A stretch of 44,017 bases of DNA. Origin: Bacteroidales bacterium (lineage in GTDB: Bacteria; Bacteroidota; Bacteroidia; Bacteroidales; FEN-979). Below the pieces are notes generated by a model. It saw nothing but the letters and a program-made list of their open reading frames with translations, made no database searches and was not told where the DNA came from. How positions within the stretch are numbered: position 1 is the stretch's first letter; every line of letters begins with the position of its first letter. Position numbers and translations under genes: made by a program. Location: the NCBI GenBank assembly GCA_014860625.1, contig JACZJJ010000149.1, positions 1 through 44,017 on the forward strand. The letters run 5' to 3'. Below are positions 33,996 through 40,822 of this stretch, piece after piece.

Positions 33996-35258
33996 ATGGA
34001 TTTTCAAAATCCGTATATTGTAGTCATTGCAGTTTGCCTGATCCTTATTTTGTCCTACCAGTTCAACTGGATTTCGAAGGTATCCAGAATTCCCAGCGTT
34101 CTCTTACTGATTCTGCTGGGAATCGGCATCAGGGTTGGCCTCGATTACCTTGATGTAAGGACAGGCAGCTTAATGAGTTTACTGCAGGTCATCGGCATCG
34201 TGGGGTTGATCATGATCGTTCTGGAAGCCTCCCTGGAGCTGGAACTCACACGAGGGAATCGCACATTGATCCTGAAATCCTTCTTCCTGGCCCTCTTCTC
34301 GCTTGGAGCATGCATCCTGTTTATCACCTGGTTGCTGAACAGGTTTGTGATCGACGATCTCTTTTCTGCCATTCTTTATTCCGTCCCGCTGTCGGTCGTC
34401 AGCAGCGCGATTGTTATCCCAAGCGTGGGAAGCCTGCTGAAACAAAAGAGAGAATTTCTGATCTACGAGAGCACCTTTTCCGATATCCTGGCGATCATGG
34501 TCTTTTTTTATCTCCTCAGCAACATCAATATGGCTTCTGTTGGAAGCATCGTTCTGAATGTTTCAGTAAATCTTGGCATCACCATAATCCTCTCCGTTAT
34601 CATCGGTTATGTAATGGTGATCTTGCTCGACAAACTTAAATCACAGGTCAAGCTTTTCCTGCTCATCGCCGTACTGATGCTTCTCTACTCCATCGGCAAG
34701 CTTTTCCATTTCTCCTCCCTGGTAATGATCCTGGTTTTCGGGATCATCCTCAACAACAGCCCTATTTTCTTTTCCGGAAAGATGAAACGGTGGATCGATA
34801 TGCCTGCACTGAAAGTGGTTCAAAATGATTTTCAAATCCTCACAATGGAGTCGACATTCTTTATCCGGACCTTCTTTTTCGTGATATTTGGGATCACCCT
34901 GGAACTAAACAATTTGTTGGATAAGAGAGCAGCTTTGATTAGCCTGGCCATCATTTCAGGTATCTATCTCATACGGATTGTCAGCCTCAAGATCTTTTTG
35001 GTTAAACGGATATTCCCCGAAATTTTTGTGTCACCAAGAGGGCTTATCACCATTCTTTTGTTTTTCAGCATCCCAGCCACTTACCAGAGTGTGAGTTTTA
35101 ACCCCGGCATCCTGCTCTATGTCATCCTTGTCACCAGCATCATTATGGCACTTTCTCTGATGGTCAAAGGGAGGGACAGGAAGTACGCCGAAAAGCTGAA
35201 TTTCAGTGATTGGGATGAACTCGACAAGGAAATCGAGCAACTCTCAAAAAAGAAGTAA
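33996..35258 (+). CDS. Cation:proton antiporter (CPA superfamily)
   Basis: 420 residues, almost wholly hydrophobic with about 12 predicted helices and a short charged tail. The pattern of the N-terminal half (RIPSVLLLILLGIGI, LEASLEL, VPLSVVSSAIVIPS, YESTFSDILAIMVFF) matches Na+/H+ exchangers of the CPA1/CPA2 group, including a possible ion-binding aspartate in ESTFSDI. It lacks TrkA-N or other regulatory domains. It is transcribed away from the second permease-ATPase gene across a 91-bp spacer, which points to a local ion-homeostasis cluster. Whether it moves Na+ or K+ cannot be told. Confidence 0.85.
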   Translation: MDFQNPYIVVIAVCLILILSYQFNWISKVSRIPSVLLLILLGIGIRVGLDYLDVRTGSLMSLLQVIGIVGLIMIVLEASLELELTRGNRTLILKSFFLALFSLGACILFITWLLNRFVIDDLFSAILYSVPLSVVSSAIVIPSVGSLLKQKREFLIYESTFSDILAIMVFFYLLSNINMASVGSIVLNVSVNLGITIILSVIIGYVMVILLDKLKSQVKLFLLIAVLMLLYSIGKLFHFSSLVMILVFGIILNNSPIFFSGKMKRWIDMPALKVVQNDFQILTMESTFFIRTFFFVIFGITLELNNLLDKRAALISLAIISGIYLIRIVSLKIFLVKRIFPEIFVSPRGLITILLFFSIPATYQSVSFNPGILLYVILVTSIIMALSLMVKGRDRKYAEKLNFSDWDELDKEIEQLSKKK

Positions 35259-35280
35259 CGCCCCTGTTTACACCAGCCCA

Positions 35281-35448
35281 GTTTTCAGTTTTCAGTTTTC
35301 AGTTCCCAGTTTTCAGTTTTCAGTTTTCAGTTTTCAGTTTTCAGTTTCCAGTTTTCAGTTTTCAGTTTTCAGTTTCCAGTTTTCAGTTTTCAGTTTCTTG
35401 TTCCTTGTTCCTTGTTCCCTGTTTCTTGTTCACTGTGCCCTGTGCCAA
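35281..35448. repeat. Heptamer-periodic tract, 24 units (GTTTTCA, then GTTCCTT)
   Basis: The 7-bp phase holds for 168 bp. Early units are GTTTTCA with some GTTCCCA or GTTTCCA, then GTTTCTT, GTTCCTT, GTTCCCT, GTTCACT, GTGCCCT. The last unit touches the stop codon (35449) of the GH109-like gene. The track ORF 35206-35517 reads through it and is not a gene. Confidence 0.92.
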
Positions 35449-36837
35449 TTAACCCACCGTCACAATCCCCCACGGCTTGGCTGTTTCCCATGCACTACGG
35501 GTGAAGTCGGGTACTGAGACGGAATTGCTTCGGTTACCTACCGATATTTCGCTCAATGGCACAATGGAAGACCAGGTGGCGGCGTCATAGACATCCTGGT
35601 CGAGGGGCAAGCCATTTCTGAGGCTATAGATCAGCCGGTAATCCATGATGAAGTCCATGCCGCCGTGTCCGCCCACCTCCCGCGCTTTTTCACCAATCTG
35701 TCGCGATAACGGATGCTCGTACTCCTTCATCAACGCATCATAGGCATCCTGCTTTAACCATTGGTGGGCAGTGGGCTCCAGGGCAATTTTCTGGGAAGGC
35801 CATTTCCGGGCCACACCTTTGGTTCCGCTTAACAGGTGAATCCGGCTGTAGGGACGGGGAGAGGTGGTGTCGTGCTGGATCATGATGGTTTTCCCTCCGA
35901 ACGTACGGATCAGCGTTGTATTCATATCCCCAAGGGTATACCGCTGTCGGGCTTCCGGCGAGTCGGGACCAAATTTTTCGATGGCATAAAGGCTCATCCC
36001 AACCTGGTTGGTCGACATGGAGGTGAGGTACTCCATCCTGTCGCCCCGGTTGATGTCCATGATCTGAGCGACAGGCCCGAGGCCATGCGTGGGATAGAGG
36101 TTGCCGTTTTTCCATTTACTGTACTGAAGCCGCCACATATCCCAGTATCCGTTTGTCTTGTCGAACTTCAGCCAGCGCAGATCGTGGATGTATGCGCCTT
36201 CGGCATGCATGATGTCGCCGAATACCCCCTGGCGTGCCATGTTGAGGGTAGCGAGTTCAAAGAAGTCGTAGCAGCAGTTTTCCAGCATCATGCAATGTCG
36301 CTGTGTTTTTTCGGCCGTGTTCACCAGCTCCCAGCACTCCTCCAGCGTGGTAGCTCCCGGCACTTCAATAGCGGCGTGCTTCCCGTGGTTCATGGCATAG
36401 ACGGCACTGGGCGTATGCAACGACCATGGGGTGCAGCTGTAGACCAGGTCCACATCATCACGCTCACACAACTTCATCCAGTCGTCCTCTCCTGCAGAAT
36501 ATCCGGCAGGTTCCTTCCTCCCTTTCTCCGTGACAATCTTTTTCGCTTGTGCGACACGATCCGGGACGATATCGCAAACGGCAACGATCTCAACCCCTTC
36601 AACATTCAGCAGACGCTCAACCCCTTCCATGCCCCGCATACCCAGTCCGATCAGGCCGATCCTCACGGTTTTTAACGGCTCACATGCCAGTCCCATTACG
36701 CTCTGACCTTCGCGGGCGGGCTCCGGGAGTTTTATCGTGGATGAGAGATTTGAAGCGATAGAAGAGATATCACTCAAACCAATAGCAGCCACTCCTGCTG
36801 CAGCGGTTTTCAGGAAATTTCGGCGGGAGGTTTTCAT
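35449..36837 (-). CDS. GH109-like / Gfo-Idh-MocA NAD-dependent glycosidase, Tat-exported
   Basis: 462 residues from the ATG at 36837; the track start adds residues encoded by a heptamer tract. MKTSRRNFLKTAAAG is a twin-arginine signal. A Rossmann NAD-binding segment follows (VRIGLIGLGMRGMEG), then the Gfo/Idh/MocA C-terminal domain. The overall sequence follows GH109 alpha-N-acetylgalactosaminidases closely: GATTLEECWELV, LENCCYD, NLYPTHGLGPVAQIMDINRGDR, GHGGMDF. GH109 enzymes cleave GalNAc by an NAD-dependent oxidation-elimination route; substrate specificity here is inferred. It probably acts in the periplasm on host or polysaccharide glycans. Divergent from glyS. Confidence 0.85.
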   Translation of the reverse strand: MKTSRRNFLKTAAAGVAAIGLSDISSIASNLSSTIKLPEPAREGQSVMGLACEPLKTVRIGLIGLGMRGMEGVERLLNVEGVEIVAVCDIVPDRVAQAKKIVTEKGRKEPAGYSAGEDDWMKLCERDDVDLVYSCTPWSLHTPSAVYAMNHGKHAAIEVPGATTLEECWELVNTAEKTQRHCMMLENCCYDFFELATLNMARQGVFGDIMHAEGAYIHDLRWLKFDKTNGYWDMWRLQYSKWKNGNLYPTHGLGPVAQIMDINRGDRMEYLTSMSTNQVGMSLYAIEKFGPDSPEARQRYTLGDMNTTLIRTFGGKTIMIQHDTTSPRPYSRIHLLSGTKGVARKWPSQKIALEPTAHQWLKQDAYDALMKEYEHPLSRQIGEKAREVGGHGGMDFIMDYRLIYSLRNGLPLDQDVYDAATWSSIVPLSEISVGNRSNSVSVPDFTRSAWETAKPWGIVTVG

Positions 36838-36842
36838 AAGAC

Positions 36843-36877
36843 GAAAATTTGGAAATTTGAAATTCGAAATTAGGAAA
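36843..36877. repeat. Heptamer-periodic tract in divergent promoter region
   Basis: Units GAAAATT, TGGAAAT, TTGAAAT, TCGAAAT, TAGGAAA occupy most of the 59-bp spacer between the GH109-like gene and glyS, so promoter elements for both must lie in or beside it. TAATTTTG at 36885-36892 is a -7-like match for glyS but so near the ATG that the mRNA would be nearly leaderless. Confidence 0.65.
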
Positions 36878-36896
36878 AATAAGGTAATTTTGATGC

Positions 36897-38417
36897 ATGG
36901 CAAGCAACGAAGAACTTTTCAAGAAGATAATAGCCCATGCCAAAGAGTATGGCTTCGTCTTCCCCTCCAGCGAAATTTACGATGGTTTAAGTGCAGTTTA
37001 CGACTACGGTCCCTTTGGCGTGGAGCTGAAGAATAATATCAAAGCCTATTGGTGGAAGTCGATGGTGCAGTACCACGAAAACATCGTTGGGCTCGATTCG
37101 GCGATCTTCATGCACCCCACGGTATGGAAGGCCTCCGGACATGTAGACGCATTCAACGATCCGATGATCGACAACAAAGACTCCAAGAAACGCTACCGCG
37201 CTGACGTACTTGTTGAAGACTTCATCCTGAAAATCGAAGACAAGATCGAGAAAGAGGTTGACAAAGCGGCCAACCGCTTTGGTGATACCTTTGACGAAAA
37301 AATGTTCAGGGAGACCAATCCCCGGGTGCAGGAGAACCTGAAGAAAATCGAAGAGATCAAACAGCGGTTTTATCCTGCACTGGAGAGGAACGACCTCGCT
37401 GATGTCAAGCTGCTCATCGAGGAGTTGGGCATTGTTTGTCCGATCTCCGGAAGCCGCAACTGGACGGATGTGCGTCAGTTCAACCTGATGTTTTCCACTC
37501 AGATGGGGTCGGTTAATGAGGATGCCAATGCCATCTATCTGCGTCCCGAGACCGCACAGGGAATTTTCGTCAACTTCCTGAATGTACAGAAATCGGCCCG
37601 GATGAAGATCCCGTTTGGCATCGCTCAGATCGGAAAAGCCTTCCGCAATGAGATCGTGGCCCGGCAGTTTTTATTTCGGATGAGGGAGTTTGAACAGATG
37701 GAGATGCAATTCTTTGTTCGCCCGGGGGAAGAGATGAAGTGGTACAGTTACTGGAAGGAGGAGAGGATGAAATGGCATCTCTCGCTTGGCATGTCAGAAG
37801 ATAAATACCGGTTCCACGACCACGATAAGCTGGCTCATTATGCCAATGCAGCAGCGGATATTGAATTTGAATTTCCCATTGGCTTCAAGGAGATTGAAGG
37901 CATCCACAGCAGAACCGACTTTGACCTGGGCGCTCATCAGGAGTATTCGGGAAAGAAGATGCAGTATTTCGACCCCGAACTCAACGAAAGCTATGTGCCT
38001 TACGTTGTGGAGACATCGATTGGGCTCGACCGCACTTTTCTGGCTGTCCTGAGCAATTCGTACCATGAAGAGAAACTGGAAGACGGATCGGAACGGGTGG
38101 TTCTGGGCATTCCTGCTCACCTGGCACCGATCAAAGCAGCTATCCTGCCATTGATGAAAAAAGACGGGCTTCCTGAGAAAGCCAAAGAATTGCTTGATAC
38201 CCTAAAATACGATTACCGGTGTTTCTATGAAGAGAAGGATACGATCGGCAAACGTTACCGCCGGATGGATGCGCTGGGGACTCCATTCTGCATCACCATC
38301 GACCACCAGAGTCTTCAGGATAACACCGTTACGATTCGTGACAGAGATTCGATGAAGCAGGAGCGGATCGGGATGGATGACGTTTCAGGAATCCTTCGCG
38401 AGAAAATAGGCAGATAG
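36897..38417 (+). CDS. glyS: Glycyl-tRNA synthetase (single-chain, alpha2 type)
   Basis: 506 residues of the class II homodimeric glycine-tRNA ligase. Family features: the YGFVFPSSEIYDGLSAVYDYGP opening, the motif 2 region FRNEIVARQFLFRMREFEQMEMQFF, RTDFDLGAHQEYSGK, motif 3 as GLDRTFLAVL, and the C-terminal anticodon-binding domain with APIKAAILPL. It charges tRNA-Gly with glycine. The ATG is chosen by the match to the conserved N-terminus. A heptamer tract begins 14 bp after the stop. Essential housekeeping gene, nothing unusual. Confidence 0.97.
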   Translation: MASNEELFKKIIAHAKEYGFVFPSSEIYDGLSAVYDYGPFGVELKNNIKAYWWKSMVQYHENIVGLDSAIFMHPTVWKASGHVDAFNDPMIDNKDSKKRYRADVLVEDFILKIEDKIEKEVDKAANRFGDTFDEKMFRETNPRVQENLKKIEEIKQRFYPALERNDLADVKLLIEELGIVCPISGSRNWTDVRQFNLMFSTQMGSVNEDANAIYLRPETAQGIFVNFLNVQKSARMKIPFGIAQIGKAFRNEIVARQFLFRMREFEQMEMQFFVRPGEEMKWYSYWKEERMKWHLSLGMSEDKYRFHDHDKLAHYANAAADIEFEFPIGFKEIEGIHSRTDFDLGAHQEYSGKKMQYFDPELNESYVPYVVETSIGLDRTFLAVLSNSYHEEKLEDGSERVVLGIPAHLAPIKAAILPLMKKDGLPEKAKELLDTLKYDYRCFYEEKDTIGKRYRRMDALGTPFCITIDHQSLQDNTVTIRDRDSMKQERIGMDDVSGILREKIGR

Positions 38418-38431
38418 CGAGAAGCCAAATA

Positions 38432-38466
38432 ACAGAATACGAAATACGAAATACGACATACGGAAG
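38432..38466. repeat. Heptamer-periodic tract, 5 units (ACGAAAT words)
   Basis: Units ACAGAAT, ACGAAAT, ACGAAAT, ACGACAT, ACGGAAG in phase. It lies where the start of the DUF218 gene should be; the reading frame runs open through it, without ATG, GTG or TTG. Confidence 0.85.
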
Positions 38467-38531
38467 GCAGATTTTTTAAATGGTTTCTGCGAATTTGCAA
38501 GACTCTTCTGCTTGTTATTGGTTCTTTTGCC

Positions 38532-39230
38532 TTGATCGGAATTGTGCTGGCATTTACCTCCGCACCGTTCTGGATCTGGTATGGCCTGGGCACTTCAAAA
38601 GCGGAAATTTCTGGAAACCCTGACTATATTGTTGTTTTGGGAGGAAGTGGCATCCCCAGTGAATCCGGATTGATGCGTACCTATTATGCAGGGATTGCTT
38701 CAGAGAACTTCCCGGATGCCATGGTGATCGTTGCTCTTCCCGGCAACACCGCAGACAGTTTGAGCTCTGTATGGAAAATGCGCGATGAACTGATCTTCCG
38801 GGGCATTGCCAGGGAACGCATTCTTGTTGAAGATTCCGGAACGAACACCCGGGCGCAGGCCTTGCTGATCATGAAACTGATCACGAAGGACGAAAGGCGA
38901 AAGACGAAAGACGAAATCTCAAATCTTACGTCCCTCGTCCCTCATTCTTCTTCCCTCTTACTGATTACCTCTCCCGAGCATCTTTACCGTGCTGTATTAA
39001 CCTTCGAAAAAGCCGGGTTTAGCCAGGTTGACGGAATCCCGGCATTTGGGAGTGATATCGAGTGCGATATCTCTTTTTCTTCAAAAAAACTTGGCGGAAG
39101 GAGATGGATGCCCGATGTAGGGGAAAGCATTACGTTACGATACCAGTTCTGGACCCAACTTCAGTATGAGATCCTGATCATTCGGGAATATCTGGCAATC
39201 GGATATTACTGGCTAATGGGATGGATATAG
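38532..39230 (+). CDS. DUF218 (YdcF/SanA/ElyC-like) membrane-anchored protein
   Basis: 232 residues from a TTG, but the start is uncertain. The frame is open from 38433 and encodes a basic stretch plus a strong membrane helix (KWFLRICKTLLLVIGSFAL) before the TTG, so the real protein probably begins nearer 38465-38487, perhaps at a CTG. DUF218 motifs: YIVVLGGSG, RTYYAG, LVEDSGTNTRAQA and TSPEHLYRAV. E. coli members affect envelope integrity; their biochemical activity is unsettled. A 77-bp heptamer tract lies between the NTRAQA and TSPEHL motifs and inserts about 25 odd residues (KDERRKTKDE). Confidence 0.8.
   Translation: MIGIVLAFTSAPFWIWYGLGTSKAEISGNPDYIVVLGGSGIPSESGLMRTYYAGIASENFPDAMVIVALPGNTADSLSSVWKMRDELIFRGIARERILVEDSGTNTRAQALLIMKLITKDERRKTKDEISNLTSLVPHSSSLLLITSPEHLYRAVLTFEKAGFSQVDGIPAFGSDIECDISFSSKKLGGRRWMPDVGESITLRYQFWTQLQYEILIIREYLAIGYYWLMGWI
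38884..38960. repeat. Heptamer-periodic tract inside DUF218 gene, 11 units
   Basis: Units CGAAGGA, CGAAAGG, CGAAAGA (two), CGAAATC, TCAAATC, TTACGTC, CCTCGTC, CCTCATT, CTTCTTC, CCTCTTA. 77 bp is not a multiple of three, yet the frame is open on both sides. Confidence 0.88.
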
Positions 39231-39372
39231 ATTCGCTGCGCTCGTGATGGGCAACATATGGTTGCGATAGACTCACTTTGTTCGTGATGGATTCGCTACG
39301 CTCATGATCGAAACCCTCCGGCCCTTCATCAAGCCAGCAGGGCTTCCATCAGGATCGAAGATCCTCCATCAA
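39230..39372. repeat. CCATCA-spaced hairpin repeat cluster
   Basis: Units of about 20-22 bp in which CCATCA (or its complement TGATGG) alternates with small palindromes. On the plus strand after 39320: AAGCCAGCAGGGCTT, then CCATCA, then GGATCGAAGATCC, then CCATCA. Before it, in the complement sense, ATTCGCTGCGCTCGTGATGG-type units and GCAACATATGGTTGC. It occupies the gap between two convergent genes and may act as a bidirectional terminator. Confidence 0.7.
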
Positions 39373-39929
39373 GAATTATACTGGTTCATCGCCTTATCTA
39401 CTCCCTGCAGGATGAAGCACTGGATCATTTCAACGGCTGTGTTGATGCGGGGAATCAGGATCTTCTCCTCCTCTTTTGACCATCTGCCGAGTACATAGTC
39501 TACCTGGGACCCTTTGGCGAAGTCGTTTCCAATTCCAACGCGAAGTCTTGAGAACTCTGTTGTTTCAATCGTTTCGATGATACTGATGAGGCCGTTGTGT
39601 CCTCCATCGCTACCCCGTTTTCTCAATCGTAACGCACCGAGAGGCAATGCGAGGTCGTCGACAATCACAAGGATGTTTTCAGGAGGAATTTTCTCCTGAT
39701 TCATCCAGTATCTGAGCGCTTTTCCACTCAGGTTCATGTAGGTACTTGGCTTGATGACCGTGACGGACTTGCCTTTGAGTTTTCCTTTGGCAACAGAGGC
39801 ATGACGCCCCGGTTCGAAGGACGACTTTAACGAAAGGGCAACGGCATCGGCAACAACAAAACCAATATTATGGCGTGTATCAGAATACTCGTCACCGATA
39901 TTGCCAAGGCCAACGATCAGATATTTCAT
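39369..39929 (-). CDS. pth: Peptidyl-tRNA hydrolase
   Basis: 186 residues with all Pth landmarks: MKYLIVGLGNIGDEYSDTRHNIGF including the catalytic His in TRHNIG, KPSTYMNLSG, VIVDDLALPLG and RKRGSDGGHNGL. It frees tRNA from peptidyl-tRNA dropped during translation. Length is normal. It follows rplY on the minus strand, the usual Bacteroidota order prs-rplY-pth. The base immediately before its ATG begins a heptamer/inverted repeat, so the ribosome-binding region is repeat sequence. The 3' end lies in the CCATCA repeat cluster. Confidence 0.97.
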   Translation of the reverse strand: MKYLIVGLGNIGDEYSDTRHNIGFVVADAVALSLKSSFEPGRHASVAKGKLKGKSVTVIKPSTYMNLSGKALRYWMNQEKIPPENILVIVDDLALPLGALRLRKRGSDGGHNGLISIIETIETTEFSRLRVGIGNDFAKGSQVDYVLGRWSKEEEKILIPRINTAVEMIQCFILQGVDKAMNQYNS

Positions 39930-40004
39930 GATATGGGATACGGGATATGGGATACGCGATTTGTTGAATTCTCATTCTGATCCCTAATCGCGTATCCCGT
40001 ATCG
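39930..40004. repeat. Heptamer tract forming an inverted repeat upstream of pth
   Basis: Units GATATGG, GATACGG, GATATGG, GATACGC start right at the pth ATG; the complement appears at 39987-40004 (ATCGCGTATCCCGTATCG pairs with 39943-39960, 16 of 18 positions) across a 26-nt loop. It fills almost the whole rplY-pth gap and could form a hairpin in the mRNA. Confidence 0.8.
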
Positions 40005-40015
40005 TTAGTCCGGTG

Positions 40016-40654
40016 TTATTCGTCAGACGGTTTTTCAGAGTCTGTCCCTTCAGCTCCTTCGGCTGCTTCTTCAGCGGCGGCGGCAGCTATCTCTTCAGGA
40101 GTCTCAATTACAGTTCTCGCTGAACGAACGCCAACAACTACATTTCTCGCTGCATCAAGGAAATTGATCCCATCGCGGAAGAGGTCCGAGATCTTGATAG
40201 AATCTCCGATTTCGAGATTGGTAAGATTGATTTCAATCTCATCCGGGAGGTCTTTCAAAAGTGCGCTGATCTTCAGTTTCCGGGCTTTCGTGATCAACCG
40301 GCCACCTTTCAGCACACCTTTTGCAGTTCCTGTAAGTTTCACCGGAACAGCAATGGTGATTGGTTTGTCATCTGTCACTTGCAGAAAATCCACGTGCAGA
40401 ATTCGGTCGGTTACCGGGTGATACTGCATGTCCTGGATAATGGTGTTGTACTCTTTGCCATCGATATTCAGATTGACAATGTACACGTTTGGGGTAAAGA
40501 CGATTTTCAAAAAGAGTTTTTCATCCGTAAGAAAATGAACTTGCTCTTTTCCGCCATACATGACACATGGCACTTTAAACTCCTTGCGGAGTTTCTTGGC
40601 ATCTTTTTTCCCTACGTTCTCTCTCAGAGAACCGCTCAATGATACCTGTTTCAT
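40016..40654 (-). CDS. rplY: 50S ribosomal protein L25/Ctc
   Basis: 212 residues: the long CTC form, an N-terminal 5S rRNA-binding L25 domain (VSLSGSLRENVGKKDAKKLRKEFKVPCVMYGG) followed by the C-terminal TL5-like beta domain (VPVKLTGTAKGVLKGGRL, LPDEIEINLTNLEIGDSI) and an acidic Ala/Glu tail. The protein binds 5S rRNA in the large subunit; Ctc forms are linked with stress in Bacillus. A long 107-bp heptamer tract lies upstream, inside the predicted leader, with a -7 element beyond it. Confidence 0.95.
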   Translation of the reverse strand: MKQVSLSGSLRENVGKKDAKKLRKEFKVPCVMYGGKEQVHFLTDEKLFLKIVFTPNVYIVNLNIDGKEYNTIIQDMQYHPVTDRILHVDFLQVTDDKPITIAVPVKLTGTAKGVLKGGRLITKARKLKISALLKDLPDEIEINLTNLEIGDSIKISDLFRDGINFLDAARNVVVGVRSARTVIETPEEIAAAAAEEAAEGAEGTDSEKPSDE

Positions 40655-40688
40655 AATCTGTTTTAGTTTAAGTTAATTGTTTCTTTTT

Positions 40689-40795
40689 CAGATAACTGGA
40701 TAACTGGATGCTTGATGCTGGATCCTGGAAGACTGCTGATGCCTCATGGCTCATGCCTTTTCCCTGATCGCTAATCCCTATTCACTAATCGCTGA
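40689..40795. repeat. Heptamer-periodic tract, about 15 units, in rplY leader
   Basis: Units include CTGGATA, ACTGGAT, GCTTGAT, GCTGGAT, CCTGGAA, CATGGCT, CATGCCT, then TCCCTGA, TCGCTAA, TCCCTAT, TCACTAA, TCGCTGA. The second half shares its words with the tract at 18629-18663. It lies between the rplY start and a -7 element at 40806-40813. Confidence 0.88.
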
Positions 40796-40805
40796 ATTGG
40801 GGCCG

Positions 40806-40813
40806 CAAAGGTA
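40806..40813 (-). promoter_or_regulatory. Candidate -7 element for rplY
   Basis: Minus strand TTTTTTGTACCTTTGCGGCC context: TACCTTTG fits TAnnTTTG exactly. A start here would give an rplY leader of about 145 nt that contains the heptamer tract. No -33 found. Confidence 0.5.
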
Positions 40814-40822
40814 CAAAAAATA

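Noticed and set aside
35281-35448. Possible CRISPR array
   Set aside because: The repeat unit is 7 bp with no unique spacers and no cas genes in the window.
35206-35517. 103-codon ORF through the GTTTTCA tract
   Set aside because: Its product is translated repeat; it overlaps the ends of two real genes.
35836-36675. 279-codon plus-strand ORF
   Set aside because: Antisense shadow of the GH109-like gene.
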